This document shows, piece by piece, positions 44,538-56,000 of a stretch of DNA of 64,000 nucleotides (the first letter of the stretch is position 1; the number at the start of each line of letters is the position of its first letter). The DNA lies in NCBI GenBank assembly GCA_039707655.1, contig CM077670.1, positions 146,610,001 to 146,674,000 of the forward strand, written 5' to 3'. The notes beneath the pieces are model-generated. The model did not search any database and was not told where the DNA came from. It was given only the letters and a program-made list of their open reading frames with translations. The translations under genes and the position numbers were made by a program. This stretch comes from Elymus sibiricus (taxonomy: Eukaryota > Streptophyta > Magnoliopsida > Poales > Poaceae).

Positions 44538-44915
44538 TTAGTCCTTCTTCTTCTTGTTGTTGTTGGATGGCTCCGCGACATCGTCTTGGCGAGGATGCTT
44601 CTTGCCGCTGACCGTTGGCTTTTCATCGCCGCCGCTGTCGTCTTCGTCGTTGATGTCCTCATTGTCGTCCTCCTCGTTCGAACATTCCTCCTCCTCCTCC
44701 TCATCATCGTCGTCTTCATCATCCTCCGACGGGTCCTCGTCTGTCTGGTCGTCGTCCGATGACTCGGGCGGCGGCGTACCTTCCATGATCCGGATAAAAT
44801 CGAGGTCAGTGCTCGACGCCGGACTCATGGAAGACGAGCAAGATGATTTTGAGGTTGACCTATCATCGGGCAGAAGACTGCTAGCGGAACTGTCGTCCTC
44901 GCTGTCGCTCGACAT
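44538..44915 (-). CDS. Small acidic protein in CACTA, function unknown
   Basis: This 125-residue ORF starts with an ATG at 44915. It opens MSSDSEDDSSASSLLPDD with Ser/Asp-rich sequence, then a long Asp/Glu stretch (DEDPSEDDEDDDDEEEEEEC), and ends with a basic nuclear-localisation-like tail (SGKKHPRQDDVAEP, NNNKKKKD). It could be a nuclear chaperone-like or partner protein, but composition is the only evidence. Such acidic frames also appear by chance antisense to Ser/Thr-rich sequence, so it may not be a gene. It lies just inside the left subterminal repeats, beside the GRF gene on the same strand. Confidence 0.5.
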   Translation of the reverse strand: MSSDSEDDSSASSLLPDDRSTSKSSCSSSMSPASSTDLDFIRIMEGTPPPESSDDDQTDEDPSEDDEDDDDEEEEEECSNEEDDNEDINDEDDSGGDEKPTVSGKKHPRQDDVAEPSNNNKKKKD

Positions 44916-45262
44916 GGCTACGGTACGTACACAAAGCGAGATTGCAGAGTGTGTGTAAGTGTGTAGCGCGGCCGGCCGGGACGATGAAGACGGTGGAGAC
45001 TGAAGCGGGGTATGAAGAAAAGAGGAATGACAATTGAAGCGGGGGATTGACGGTTTTTATTGGCGCCTTGGCAGGCGGTTAGAATCCTGATATAATCAAC
45101 CGCAATTATTAGTACCCATCGCTCCAAATTCCCGCGGTTGTGCAGTTCTCAATGTGATAATTACACACACAGGTTGGAGCGTCCAAATGTGAAACAAGCA
45201 GTTTTCATAGGACAGTTGTCAAGCAATAGATGAGCTCTGCTTATTGATGTAGCCAGTAATAA

Positions 45263-45862
45263 TCAAACAAAACCCCTAATCATCATTACAAACAGCGCAT
45301 AGAAGATGGCTAATGCGACAACTACAACTACGCATGCTAGTTCCTTCTTGTCTCTTGCTTTCATCTGTTGCCTGTGATTGAGTCTTTCTTGCTTCATCGT
45401 AGTGATTGTACACTCCAGATCAGTCAGTTTCTTCTTCAGCTTTATGTTATCTTCTACGAGCTTGGTGATAACACTCCGAGCCCTGCCATACCATTCATCA
45501 TCCAACCAGTTAACAAAGGCACAAGCCTCATATCCCTGCCAATGTTAAATATTCAGGATGGGCGGGGGCATTAACTCAACTTAAATGATGAACTTAGCAC
45601 TAACCTCTAAGGGGCAACTGAGAAACCGTCTGCCAATGTCAAATCCCCCCGTGCATACACGTCGAGCGAGAGTGTGTCCGTGCGCACAACTCAGCTTTTG
45701 GTACTTCTCGGTAGCACAAAACTCGGAGTCAAACTCATGTTGCGGGATTCTGGAGTCATACTCCGGATCCGGCGGTTGATCCGGATCCGGCGGTTGATCC
45801 GGAGGATAAAACAATATGGAGCGCCCTCCGTAAATTATGAAAATAAAATCTTGTGATTTATG
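45263..45862 (-). CDS. Spliced GRF-type zinc finger protein in CACTA
   Basis: Two minus-strand exons (about 45862-45605 and 45535-45263) join through a 69-nt intron with a GAG/GTTAGTG donor and a TTGGCAG acceptor. The joined frame gives a GRF zinc finger: KLSCAHGHTLARRVCTGGFD, IGRRFLSCPLE, then GYEACAFVNWLDDEWYGRAR. A coiled coil (VEDNIKLKKKLTDLECTITT) and a C-terminal membrane segment (LACVVVVVALAIFYALFVMM) follow. GRF fingers bind nucleic acid. I see no ATG in frame in exon 1, so an upstream exon or a lost start is likely; the upstream part reads Pro/Asp repeats DQPPDPDQPPDP. Confidence 0.75.
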
Positions 45863-45930
45863 CACGCATATTTGGGCATCGATTAAACCATTTATTAATG
45901 CTTTTTTGAATTACCCCTCGTGTGGTGCAG

Positions 45931-48900
45931 ATGGAAAGATCTGAATGGATGAAGGATCGGAGAAGCTCAAAGTTTGCGAGTGGCGTGATGGAGTTCATCA
46001 CTTTGGCTAAAAGGACAAAGAAGAGAGTCCATAACGAGGATTACATCCTGTGTCCATGCAAGGATTGTGGCAATACAGAGTCACATAAAGTTACAGACGT
46101 CGAGTACCACTTATTCAAGCAGGGATTCATGGATGGATATACACGTTGGACTAGACACGGTGAAGAGCCGGTCATGGATGAAGGTAACCAGGGCGGCGAG
46201 ATGCCAAACCCCGATCAGAGTCACATGGATGTTGAATCTAACCTTGGGGCTCAGACGTCAAGCTACCAACGGAATAGAGACAATCGAAAAACCCCACTGG
46301 AAAACCAAGACGGCGACGAAGACGACGACCTTGATGGTATGCTAGATTTTGCTGCTATGATTGTAGATTTCCAGGGCCCAGATAAAGAAATGGTTGGGTA
46401 CAAGGATCTGCCAACCATTGATGCGGACTCAAAGAAAGATTTGTATCCAGGTTGCAAAAAGAAATATTCCAAGTTGAGTTCCACACTGGCGCTTCTCAGA
46501 TTTAAAGCACAAAATGGTCTATCAAACAAGGGCTTCACAGAGTTGTTAGGTCTTTTCAAAGACATTCTTCCAGAAGATAATGTGCTCCCCAAAAGCACGA
46601 ACGAAGCAAAGAAAGTTGTTTGCCCATTGGAACTTGAAGTCCAGAAGATACACGCTTGTGTGCATGATTGTATGTTGTACCGCAGTGAGTACAAAGATTT
46701 GCGTGCATGTCGCATATGCAAGCATCCACGATACAAGCGTAGGAAAGCAAAGGACAAGGACAAATTGGATGACGAGATCAAGACAGGAATCCCGTTCAAG
46801 GTTGTTTGGTACTTGCCTTTAATTCCAAGGTTGAAGCATTTGTTTGCAAACCCTAGAGAGGCAAAGAGGTTGCGGTGGCATCATGATGATCGAATTGAGG
46901 ATGAATATTTGAGACACCCGAAAGATGGGGCTCAGTGGGAGTCAATCAAGGAAAAGCATAAAGACTTTGCCATGGATCCTAGAAGTATATGGCTCAGGGA
47001 GTGTACTGATGGGATGAATCCATTTGGCGATATGAGCACCAAACACAGCACATGGCCGGTGCTTCTGTGTATATATAACCTTGCTCCTTGGTTGTGTATG
47101 AAGAAAAAATACATCATGATGTCAATGATTATCCAAGGCCTGAAGCAACCTGGAAATGACATCGACATTTACTTTGAGCTACTGGTAGAAGAACTACTGA
47201 CATTGTGGGTAAAAGAGCCTGGTGTAAAATGTTATGATGCTTACAAAAAGGAGATTTTCAATCTACATGCGTTGCTGCTGCACACCATTCAAGATATGCT
47301 GGCATTAGGCAACACGTCAGGGCAGAAAACAAGGGGAGATGTAGGATGTGTCACATGCATGGATAGGACAGCGAGTAGATTTCTTCCCAACTCGCACAAA
47401 ACCGTGTATTTGCGTCATCGTAGATTCTTACGGAGAGAGCACCCATACCGAAAGATGAAAGCTGAATTTGATGGTACGGCAGAGGTAGGTTTGGGCCCAA
47501 GACCTTATTCTGGGAAGGAGGTCCATAGAATGGCTAAAGAAATTGAAGTTGTGCTTGGCATGGGACCTGGTTCGTCGTCGAAAAAAACACCCAGGACGCA
47601 AGTGTTTAAGAAGAAATCAGTGTTCTGGCAATTACCTTACTGGGAGATTCTAAGTGTACGTCACTGCATCGATGTCATGCACGTAGAGAAGAACGTATGT
47701 GAAAGCATCCTTGGTACTCTGCTCAAGATTAAAGGTAAAACAAAGGATGGTGACGGAGCACGACTCGATATGCTTGGTGACCAAACAAAACGCATGAATG
47801 AAGCAGAAGATGGTGACAAATTCCTCCACATTTGCCAGAGTTACAATTTCACTGCAAAAGAAGCAAAAGAGTTCTACAATTATTTGTTGTCAATTAAGAC
47901 ACCCTCTTCCTACTCCGCAAACATCAAAAGTCTCGTGGATGTGAGCACGGGTAAAATGAAGTTGGCACACATGAAGTCACATGATTGCCACGTAATGTTG
48001 ACACAAATCCTTCCGGTGGCCATCAGGAATTTGATGGACACAGACATAAGAAACACACTCATTGATCTCTATGATTTCTTCAACCAACTATGGCAGAAAG
48101 TGGTAAATCATGAGGAGCTGGATCATATGCAAGAGGATATTGCAAGAATATTGTCCAACCTAGAGATGTTTTTCCCACCGTCATTCTTTGATGTCATGGT
48201 CCATCTCACTGTGCACCTTGTCGACGAGATAAAGTACTGTGGTCCTGTGTTTCTTCGCAACATGTATCCCTTCGAGCGGTTCATGGGAATATTGAAGCGC
48301 TATTGTCGGAACCGATGTCATCCAGAGGCAAGCATCCTACAAGGTTATACCACGGATGAGGTGGTTGAGTTTTGCACCGAATACATGAAACAAAGACCTA
48401 TAGGTTTGCCCCTCTCTCTCCACGAGGGAAGGCTGGCTGGTAAGCCGGTCCTTGCTGGCGCGCCACACGCTGCACCCAGAGATGAGACCGATAAAGCCCA
48501 TTTGACGGTACTGCTTAACAGCCTAGTTCTCGACGCTTATGCTGAAGAACACTTGGCGGAGATACAACGAAGCTTCTTACCCATGGTGCATCCATTAGAT
48601 GTCGTGATGAAGGCGCACAATAAGGACTACGTCAGATGGTTGAAGGATCATTTGTCACATGGATCCATGGATGACATTGCAACGTGGTTGGCACAAAAGC
48701 CATCACCTACGGTATTGAGGTACCAAGCGTATGACATAAATGGCTACACGTTCTACACTGAGGAACGTGATAAGAAGACCTCATATCAGAACAGCTCCAT
48801 TCGAATAGAATGCATAACTATAGATGAAGCTGATAAAAGGGTATACTATGGAACCATCGAAGAGATTTGGGAGCTTAACTATGTGAAAGTTAAGGTGCCA

Positions 48901-49266
48901 TTATTCAGGTGCAATTGGGCCCCTCTTAGTCAGGTAAAGGTTGATGAATACAGGAAGACCTGTGTTAACAAGACAAAGATGGCATATCACAAGGACCCGT
49001 TCATTCTTGCCAGTGATGCAACCCAGATTTTCTATGTGGAAGACCCCTTGCATAAGAACTGCCATGTAGTGATGCATGGGAAGAGGAGGGTACTGGGTGT
49101 CGAGGGTGTTGCTGATGAGGACGAGTACGAAGAATTTGCTGAGATGCCAGCGAAGGGATCACGCACCAAACATAAAGAGAGGCTTAAAATCATCAGAAAT
49201 CCTAAGTTCATTCGGGGTCAACCTAATGATCCCAGTTCTCCCATGTACATGGGAATTAATACGTAA
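45931..49266 (+). CDS. tnp2: CACTA transposase (tnp2 family), intact
   Basis: A 1111-residue, intron-free frame starts at the ATG at 45931, right after an acceptor-like GTGGTGCAG. Domains: Transpos_assoc (about 1-85: WMKDRRSSKFASGVMEFITL, ILCPCKDCGN, HLFKQGFMDGYTRWTRHGE); the tnp2 core (about 296-530: LRWHHDDR, ECTDGMNPFGDMSTKHSTWP, CMDRTASRFLPNSHKTVYL, RHRRFLRREHPYR); DUF4218 (about 680-810: KSHDCHVMLTQILPVAIRNL, YPFERFMGILKRYCRN); DUF4216 (about 970-1050: VYYGTIEEIWELNYVKVKVP, FRCNWAP). There is no stop or frameshift. The enzyme recognises the CACTA ends and moves the element; the complete frame suggests that it was functional recently. Confidence 0.95.
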   Translation: MERSEWMKDRRSSKFASGVMEFITLAKRTKKRVHNEDYILCPCKDCGNTESHKVTDVEYHLFKQGFMDGYTRWTRHGEEPVMDEGNQGGEMPNPDQSHMDVESNLGAQTSSYQRNRDNRKTPLENQDGDEDDDLDGMLDFAAMIVDFQGPDKEMVGYKDLPTIDADSKKDLYPGCKKKYSKLSSTLALLRFKAQNGLSNKGFTELLGLFKDILPEDNVLPKSTNEAKKVVCPLELEVQKIHACVHDCMLYRSEYKDLRACRICKHPRYKRRKAKDKDKLDDEIKTGIPFKVVWYLPLIPRLKHLFANPREAKRLRWHHDDRIEDEYLRHPKDGAQWESIKEKHKDFAMDPRSIWLRECTDGMNPFGDMSTKHSTWPVLLCIYNLAPWLCMKKKYIMMSMIIQGLKQPGNDIDIYFELLVEELLTLWVKEPGVKCYDAYKKEIFNLHALLLHTIQDMLALGNTSGQKTRGDVGCVTCMDRTASRFLPNSHKTVYLRHRRFLRREHPYRKMKAEFDGTAEVGLGPRPYSGKEVHRMAKEIEVVLGMGPGSSSKKTPRTQVFKKKSVFWQLPYWEILSVRHCIDVMHVEKNVCESILGTLLKIKGKTKDGDGARLDMLGDQTKRMNEAEDGDKFLHICQSYNFTAKEAKEFYNYLLSIKTPSSYSANIKSLVDVSTGKMKLAHMKSHDCHVMLTQILPVAIRNLMDTDIRNTLIDLYDFFNQLWQKVVNHEELDHMQEDIARILSNLEMFFPPSFFDVMVHLTVHLVDEIKYCGPVFLRNMYPFERFMGILKRYCRNRCHPEASILQGYTTDEVVEFCTEYMKQRPIGLPLSLHEGRLAGKPVLAGAPHAAPRDETDKAHLTVLLNSLVLDAYAEEHLAEIQRSFLPMVHPLDVVMKAHNKDYVRWLKDHLSHGSMDDIATWLAQKPSPTVLRYQAYDINGYTFYTEERDKKTSYQNSSIRIECITIDEADKRVYYGTIEEIWELNYVKVKVPLFRCNWAPLSQVKVDEYRKTCVNKTKMAYHKDPFILASDATQIFYVEDPLHKNCHVVMHGKRRVLGVEGVADEDEYEEFAEMPAKGSRTKHKERLKIIRNPKFIRGQPNDPSSPMYMGINT

Positions 49267-49499
49267 CACTATTTATTATGTCTACTCTGCAACTTAATTC
49301 ATTCAATTAGAACTGTCGCATGTACTGAATTGTGAGTTATGCCCGGCCTTCTGTTGATCTAAGAATGATTAATATGTTGACCTTGATATGTCATCAGCAC
49401 CGGCAATGAGAGTTTGAACTATTTATGATTGTATACCCTATAGCTAGCACACTCAATTGATGTCACTCCAGTATGTATGAACAGAACATATGCAATCTG

Positions 49500-52330
49500 G
49501 TTTGCAAATAGCACACGGTTCATTCACGAAAGCCGTGTGCCTACCAAATCGTGGCCTATGACCCTTGCTCCATGCGATGTGAGTCGTGCGTTCTGATTGG
49601 CCAGAACCCAAACCCCACGAATCATACGTCTGCACCGTTGGATGCACACATATCGAACGACAATACTCATCCCTTTCATCACCACATGCAGTTGCAATTG
49701 GGATTTGTTTTATATGCACTAAATGCCTGGTAAATGCAAAAAATGGCTTGAATATAGCAAAGGAGCCCCGAAATGCGCCAGAAAATCAAACCTAGGGTAT
49801 AATAGTGATTGCGTACCGTGGAAATTTTTTGAGGCGAAACGATGAAGTCGCCAGCGACTGGAGTTCGAATTGCCATGTCTCCTTTTGGAAACTATGATCC
49901 TTCTTGTGAGATGCTCCGGTTTCCAAGGAGCGATCATCCAAACTTGTGCCAAACTTTACCAAAATTTTTCCACGGGGTCTTGAGAGCACGCCATGGTGGC
50001 ACACCGATTTTCGTGATTTTCGGACCACATCTGCATTTCCTATAATTAAAATACCAACAAGACCAACGCCGGTGGCCGCATCTCGCATCCGAAATGTTTG
50101 AAAATTCTTCCCATTCCTTGGACATGAATGAAAACACACAAAGTGACACACAAATGATTTTGTAGACCTGCTTTGCAAGTAGCCCACATGTAGTTGTGGT
50201 TGGGATTTGATTTATATGCACAAAATGCACGATAAAATGCAAAAATGGCTTAAATATAGCAAACGAGACCCGAAATGCGCCAGAAAATCAATACTTGGGT
50301 GCAATGGTGATTGTGTACCGTGGAAAAATTTCTGAGGCAAAACAATAAAGTCACCAACGATTGGAGTCTGAATTGCCACGTCTCCTATTGGGAACTATGA
50401 TCCTTCTTGTGAGATGTTCCGGTTTGCAAGGAGCGATCATCATAACTTGTGCCAAACTTTACCAAAAATTTTCCACTCGGTATTGAGATCACGCCACGGT
50501 GACACACCGATTTTCATGATTTTCTAAGTCCATCCACATTTCCTGTAATTAAATTACCAACAAGCCCTACGCCGGTGGCCGCATCTCGCGGCCGAAATGT
50601 TTGAAAATTCTTCCCGTTTCTTGGACAATGAATTAAAACTAGCGAAGCGACACATAAATGATTTTTACACCTTCTTAGCTAACACCCACATGTAGTTGCC
50701 GTATGGTTTTGATTTATATAAACTAAATGCATGGGAAATGCAAAAAATGTCTTAAATGTAGCAAACGAGACCTGAAATGCCCTAGAAAATCAAACCTAGG
50801 GGTATGATGGTGATTGCGTACGGTGGAAAAAAGTTGTAGGCGAAACGTTGAACTCATGTCTTCGTTTCAAAATTACCATGTCTTCATTTCAAACGAAATT
50901 ATGCTGCTCCTTGATGTAGATGTTTTCCAATAGCACACGGTTCAGTCACGAAAGCCGTGTGCCTATGAAACCGTGGCCGATGACCCCTGCTGCACGTGAT
51001 CTGAGTCGTGTGTTCTGATTGGCCAAAACCCAAACCCCACGGATCGTATGTCTGCACCGTTAGATGCACCCAGATCGAACGGAGATCCTCATCCCTTTCA
51101 TCACCACATGCAGTTGCAGTTGGGATTTGATTTATATGCACTAAATGCCCGGTAAATGCAAAAAATCGCTTAAATATAGCAAAAGAGCCCTGAAATGCGT
51201 GAGAAAATCAAACCTAGGGTATAATAGTGATTGCGTACCGTGGAAAATAATTTGAGGCGAAACGATGAAGTCACCAGCAACTGGAGTTTGAATTACCACG
51301 TCTCCTTTTGGAAACTATGATCCTTCTTGTGAGATGCTCCGGTTTCCAAGGAGTGGTCATCCAAACTTGAGCCAAAGTTTACCAAAATTTTTACACGGGG
51401 TCTTGAGAGCACGCCATGGTGACACACTGATTTTCGTGATTTTCGGACTCCATCTGCATTTCCTGTAATTAAAATACCAACAAGACCTACGCCGGTGGCC
51501 GCATCTCGCATATGAAATGTTTGAAAAATCTTCCAATTCCTTGGACAATGAATGAAAACACGCAAAGCGACACACAAATGATTTTGTAGACCTTATTTGC
51601 CAACACCCACATGTAGTTGCGGTTGGGATTTGATTGATATGCACAAAATGAACGGTAAATGCAAAAATGGCTTAAATATAGGAAACGAGACCCGAAATGC
51701 GCGAAAAAATCAATACCGGCGTGTAATGGTGATTGCGTACCCTGGAAAAAATTTCGAGGCGAAACGATAAAGTAACCAACGATCCGAGTCCGAATTGCCA
51801 CGTCTCCTATTGGGAACTATGATCCTTCTTGTGAGATGCTCCAGTTTGCAAGGAGCGACCATCGTAACTTGTGCCAAACTTTACCAAATTTTTTCCACTC
51901 GGTCTTGAGATCGTGCCACGGTGACACACCGATTTTCGCGATTTTCGAAATCCATCCGCATTTCTTGTAATTATATTACCAACAAGCCCTACGCCGGTGG
52001 CCGCATCTCATGGCCGAAATGTTTGAAAATTCTTCCCATTTCTCGGACAATGAATACAAACTAGCAAACCGACACAAAAATGATTTTTACACCTTTTTTG
52101 CTAACACCCACATGTAGTTGCAGTAGGGTTTTGATTTATATGCACTAAATGCATGGTAAATGCAAAAAATTGCTTAAATGTAGCAAACAAGACCTGAAAT
52201 GCGCCAGAAAATCAAACCTAGGTTATGATGGTGATTGCGTACCGTGGAAAAAAAATCGAGGCGAAACGTTGAACTCACGTCTTCGTTTCAAAATTACCAC
52301 GTCTTCATTTCAAACGAAATTATGCTGTTT
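49500..52330 (+). repeat. Higher-order tandem array inside CACTA (six 0.5-kb units as two 1.42-kb trimers)
   Basis: The anchor CACATGNAGTTGNNGTNGG occurs at 49684, 50188, 50690, 51108, 51608 and 52108. Spacings are about 504, 502, 418, 500 and 500, so units 1/4, 2/5 and 3/6 are each about 1420 bp apart and resemble each other most. Units 3 and 6 alone end with a block around AACGTTGAACTCACGTCTTC (50845, 52267). Each trimer starts with a palindrome GCACACGG/CCGTGTGC (49509, 50933). No coding frame is conserved across units. Confidence 0.9.
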
Positions 52331-53015
52331 GTGCACACGGGCTCGTAGAGGCTTCCGTTTGCATAGGCCTTTCCGCGCTGCGACCGGCACCCTTTTTTCA
52401 TCGAAGCCGCCAACACCCCCCACCGCCCGCCCCCGTTTCACTCAACAGTCCGCATATTCTACCAAAACTCCATCGCCAGCTCCCCCCTCCCCCAGATCCA
52501 CACCAGAACCCTATCCGGCGCCGGCGTGCTCAACCCGGCCGTGTGCCCGCTCTTCGGCGTCAACCCTACCTTCGCTGCCGTTCTCAACACACGGCTGCCC
52601 GCGCCTCGCCGTCTTCGTTTGCTCGCCAGCCGCCCTCGACCATATCGATCCTGTACCCCTCGCCTCTTCTGCTGGGTTTGCACAAAAACCTGTCAGTTAC
52701 CGCTCTCCATCGAGGTGAGGCATATTTCCTCGCGATCCCTCTTCCTATTTGGTTCTGTATGTTCCCAAATTGGCTATACAATAACGGAGAGCGTATATAT
52801 GTTCATTATCTACCTTCCTAACTTGTACATATAAGCTGTATTTGTTCCAATTAGTTATTGTCGATTTATAGATCGTGGGCGCCCAAGGCACACAAAATGA
52901 ACAAATTAGCCATACATTTTCCAAATTATTACATGACATGTCTAGACAGCTTGCTACCAAGTTGTTAGCATTATGCTTATCCCCCTTTTCTGAATTTCGC
53001 ATTTGTTCTCTGTAG
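52331..53015 (+). promoter_or_regulatory. Promoter and leader of the second CACTA gene
   Basis: A GC-rich, C-rich stretch (52340-52710) like a grass promoter/5' UTR is followed by a probable leader intron from ATCGAG/GTGAGG (about 52714) to TTCTCTGTAG directly before the ATG at 53016. Short open frames within it do not look like protein genes. Confidence 0.55.
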
Positions 53016-56000
53016 ATGCCGAGTAGTAGCGACAACACTCATGCTTCAGGTGATGTATCTTCATCTGAGTCCGACAACCCTAGGTCTGCAGCAGATGATC
53101 AGGGAACAAGTAATCTGGAACGGGATAGAGCTGCCGCAATCACCCTTCCGGTCAGGACACGGAAGAACGCTCCAAGAAAGCCCACACACCAGCCTAAAGG
53201 TGTGTATGAAGTAACCGACATCGATTTAAAGTCTTGGGCTCCAACTAAACCAGATAAAGCACGCACGAGGTTCAGGAGTGTGTGTGGATTTGTTGGCAGG
53301 GCAAGGCTCAACATTAATCTGCCAGGGTTTCGGAAGGCTGACGCAGAAACACGGCACAGGATAGTCTGGGAGATCATGGAACACTTCAACGTTCCAAAGC
53401 AGTGGAGAATGCAGGTGGAACACGCTGCACTGAAGAAGGCCAAGGATGCTTGGAGAAACTGGAAGCACGTGGTGTACAAGAAGTACTTGAGTGAAGGCAA
53501 GGACCCAATCCCTGCATACCCCCAAATTACAAAGGCAGACTGGGCAGAATTCAAAAGGGTCCGGGCAACTGCAGAGTTTACCAATAAGAGTGCCAAGCAA
53601 TCAGAACTTCAGAAGAGGAACACACACCCCCACCGTATGGGTGTGGCAGGATACTACGACATGACACCGATATGGGACCAGGAGGACAAAGAAGCAGTAG
53701 CTGCGGGTGGAAAACCGGCCTTTAGTGAAATCAGGGGCGAACGTGCTAGAGACTACTTGCGGGCACGCGCAAGGAAGCGTGACGACGGTTCCTATTACTT
53801 TGAAAACTCACATGACGAAGAACTGTATCGCGTGATGTTAAAGGCTTCCACCAGCAACCCTGGAAGGTTCTACAGGAACTCAAGGCCATGTGACATTCTG
53901 TCCGATGCTCTGGCAACAAAAGAGCCCACTGGCCGTGCAAGGGGTATAGGTGTTAATGTCCCGCACAAGAGGGCTTTCACACTCAGCAAAGAAGAGAGGC
54001 TCACCATGAAAAAAGCGAGGAGTGAACAGAAGAAGGAAGAATTGTATGAAAGGTTGAGGATGGACATGTATCCGAAAGTTCGAATGGAAATTGAGGAGTC
54101 AATGATGATGCAGAAGACTCTAACACTGAGAGATAGCCAGCAGATGGGAGGGGAGGCGGGCATGGACGATGCTGCTTATTGTGTGACAGCACCACACAAG
54201 AGTAGCTGTGCATCAGCTGACCCCAGTGACACTGAGACTGTAGCTGCGCATGATGATGCTATATCTAATATATCCGGAATGAAAGACAAACTGAGGGGCG
54301 TGCTGACACATTATGAAGGCACGTTAAAATGTGCAACCGCCTGGGTTTTGTCGCCCCACTCTTAAGGGGGCCTCTTGTTGGACAATGTGCCATTGAAGCC
54401 GGGCTGTGTGAAGTGCTACGTGACTGAAGTAAAGCCTGGATTCAATAAATTTGCCCTGAAGAATGTCCTAGGGGACTGTGATGAGGAGAGGACCTTGCAA
54501 GAAACACTGTTAAATCATATCCAGTGGCCACGAAAGGAAATAGACTTCATAGATGAGATCCCTCAAGCCCCGCCAAGAGCAATCAATGTCGCCCTTCAAC
54601 CGGCGACTCTCTCCTTGCCACAACAGCTCTCGCGTGCTTCCCCCGAGGAACCTAATACTCGTAATCCGACGGCTGATGCATCAACCTGTGATCAGCCCGC
54701 CCGACGTCGTGCCGTACAGGCCATGTCATCGTCCGCCCCTGAGCAGCTAGTGGCAAGTCCTACAACTGCTGAAGACGCACCACCGGTTCAGATGCCGGCC
54801 ACTGAAGCAGCAGGGGGAGACACAGCGGCACCGCATGCTCAGCAGACCAATCCGGTGGAATGGACTGCTAAGCAGTTAGAAGGTCCGGAACCGCCTGCTC
54901 ATCAGTTCGTCGGTTTGCAGCCACATGATCAGCATACCGATGCGTCGGCACTGCCTGCTCAGCAAACCAACACGTTGGCACAGCCTCCTCAGCACACCGA
55001 CATGTTGGCACCACCTGCGCAGAAGCCCGACATAGCTTCACCGCCTGGTCAGCAGTCTGACGCCTCTGCTCCTACAGCTCAGCAGTCCGTCACAGCAGCA
55101 CCACCAGCTCAGCAGTCCGGCGTAGCTAAACCGCCTGCTCAGTAGCCCATCGTATCTTCACCGCCTGCTCAGCAGCCCGTCTATCAACGATCCAGACCTT
55201 GCACCAGAAGTGCTTCAAGTACCAAGAGGAAAGCGGCCACGGCCGCACCCGCGAGGAAGCGGTCCCTGAGACCGAGGAAGAATGCGAATGATAGCCTCTT
55301 ACTAAAAGCACTCATCGCCTAGAACCAAATTACCAACAAGTTGTTCGAATCGGAGAGTTATACTGGTTCTGACAGCTTGCCCGATGAAGAAGTTGAAAGG
55401 ATACTTGCTAAAAATAAAGCAGACGTACTTGTAGCACGCAAGTACGTCCACGGCCAGCCATTTCTTGTTGACGAATAGTTAGAGGAGTGCAGTTCCAGTT
55501 TCCGCAAGTTACATAAATATTGGATGGATGCAATGTCAGAAGGTCATAAGGGTCTGCTAGTCCACTACGACAGTGATCATTTCGGTCACGATCAAGGAAC
55601 CATCAGTGTGGGATTCAAGGACTTTCATCTCTTCTTCAACTTCGATGTGCTCGATATGACTCTTGTTAAATGCTTGATGTTGTAAGTACTTCACCAACTC
55701 TGATCAACTTCTCCATACAAGGCTGTAAACGAAAAAAAGCTAACTGTATTGTATTCCTCTCAGGGGATTGATCACGCAAAGAAAAATGGAGGCAGTGTAT
55801 TTCATAGATCCTCACATAGCAAATGGCATATTATTACGTGGTGGCACAGATGATCGGGAGTGGGCCATTGGCAAGGTCGCCAGTATCTTGTGTCGCACGC
55901 CCCGTGCAGAACTCTTTCTCTGGCCATATCATGAAGGGTAAGTCAAATAAGCAACCACACATACATTGACCGTCTTTCACATTTCATCATAGTTCGTAAG

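Noticed and set aside
44554..44958. Plus-strand Ser-rich frame opposite the acidic CACTA ORF
   Set aside because: A poly-Ser translation of the complement of Asp/Glu codons; the minus frame has the better start and a basic tail, though neither is certain.
49551..51801. Several 60-130 residue frames in the CACTA tandem array
   Set aside because: Frames are not conserved between repeat units, as expected for non-coding repeats.
52149..52834. 189-residue and overlapping frames before the second CACTA gene
   Set aside because: They span the end of the tandem array and a GC-rich leader, overlap each other in several frames and show no domain; they are treated as promoter/5' UTR.
53099..53600. 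Minus-strand frames of 124-165 residues opposite the Transposase_24 region
   Set aside because: Antisense shadows; codon pattern and domain evidence support the plus strand.
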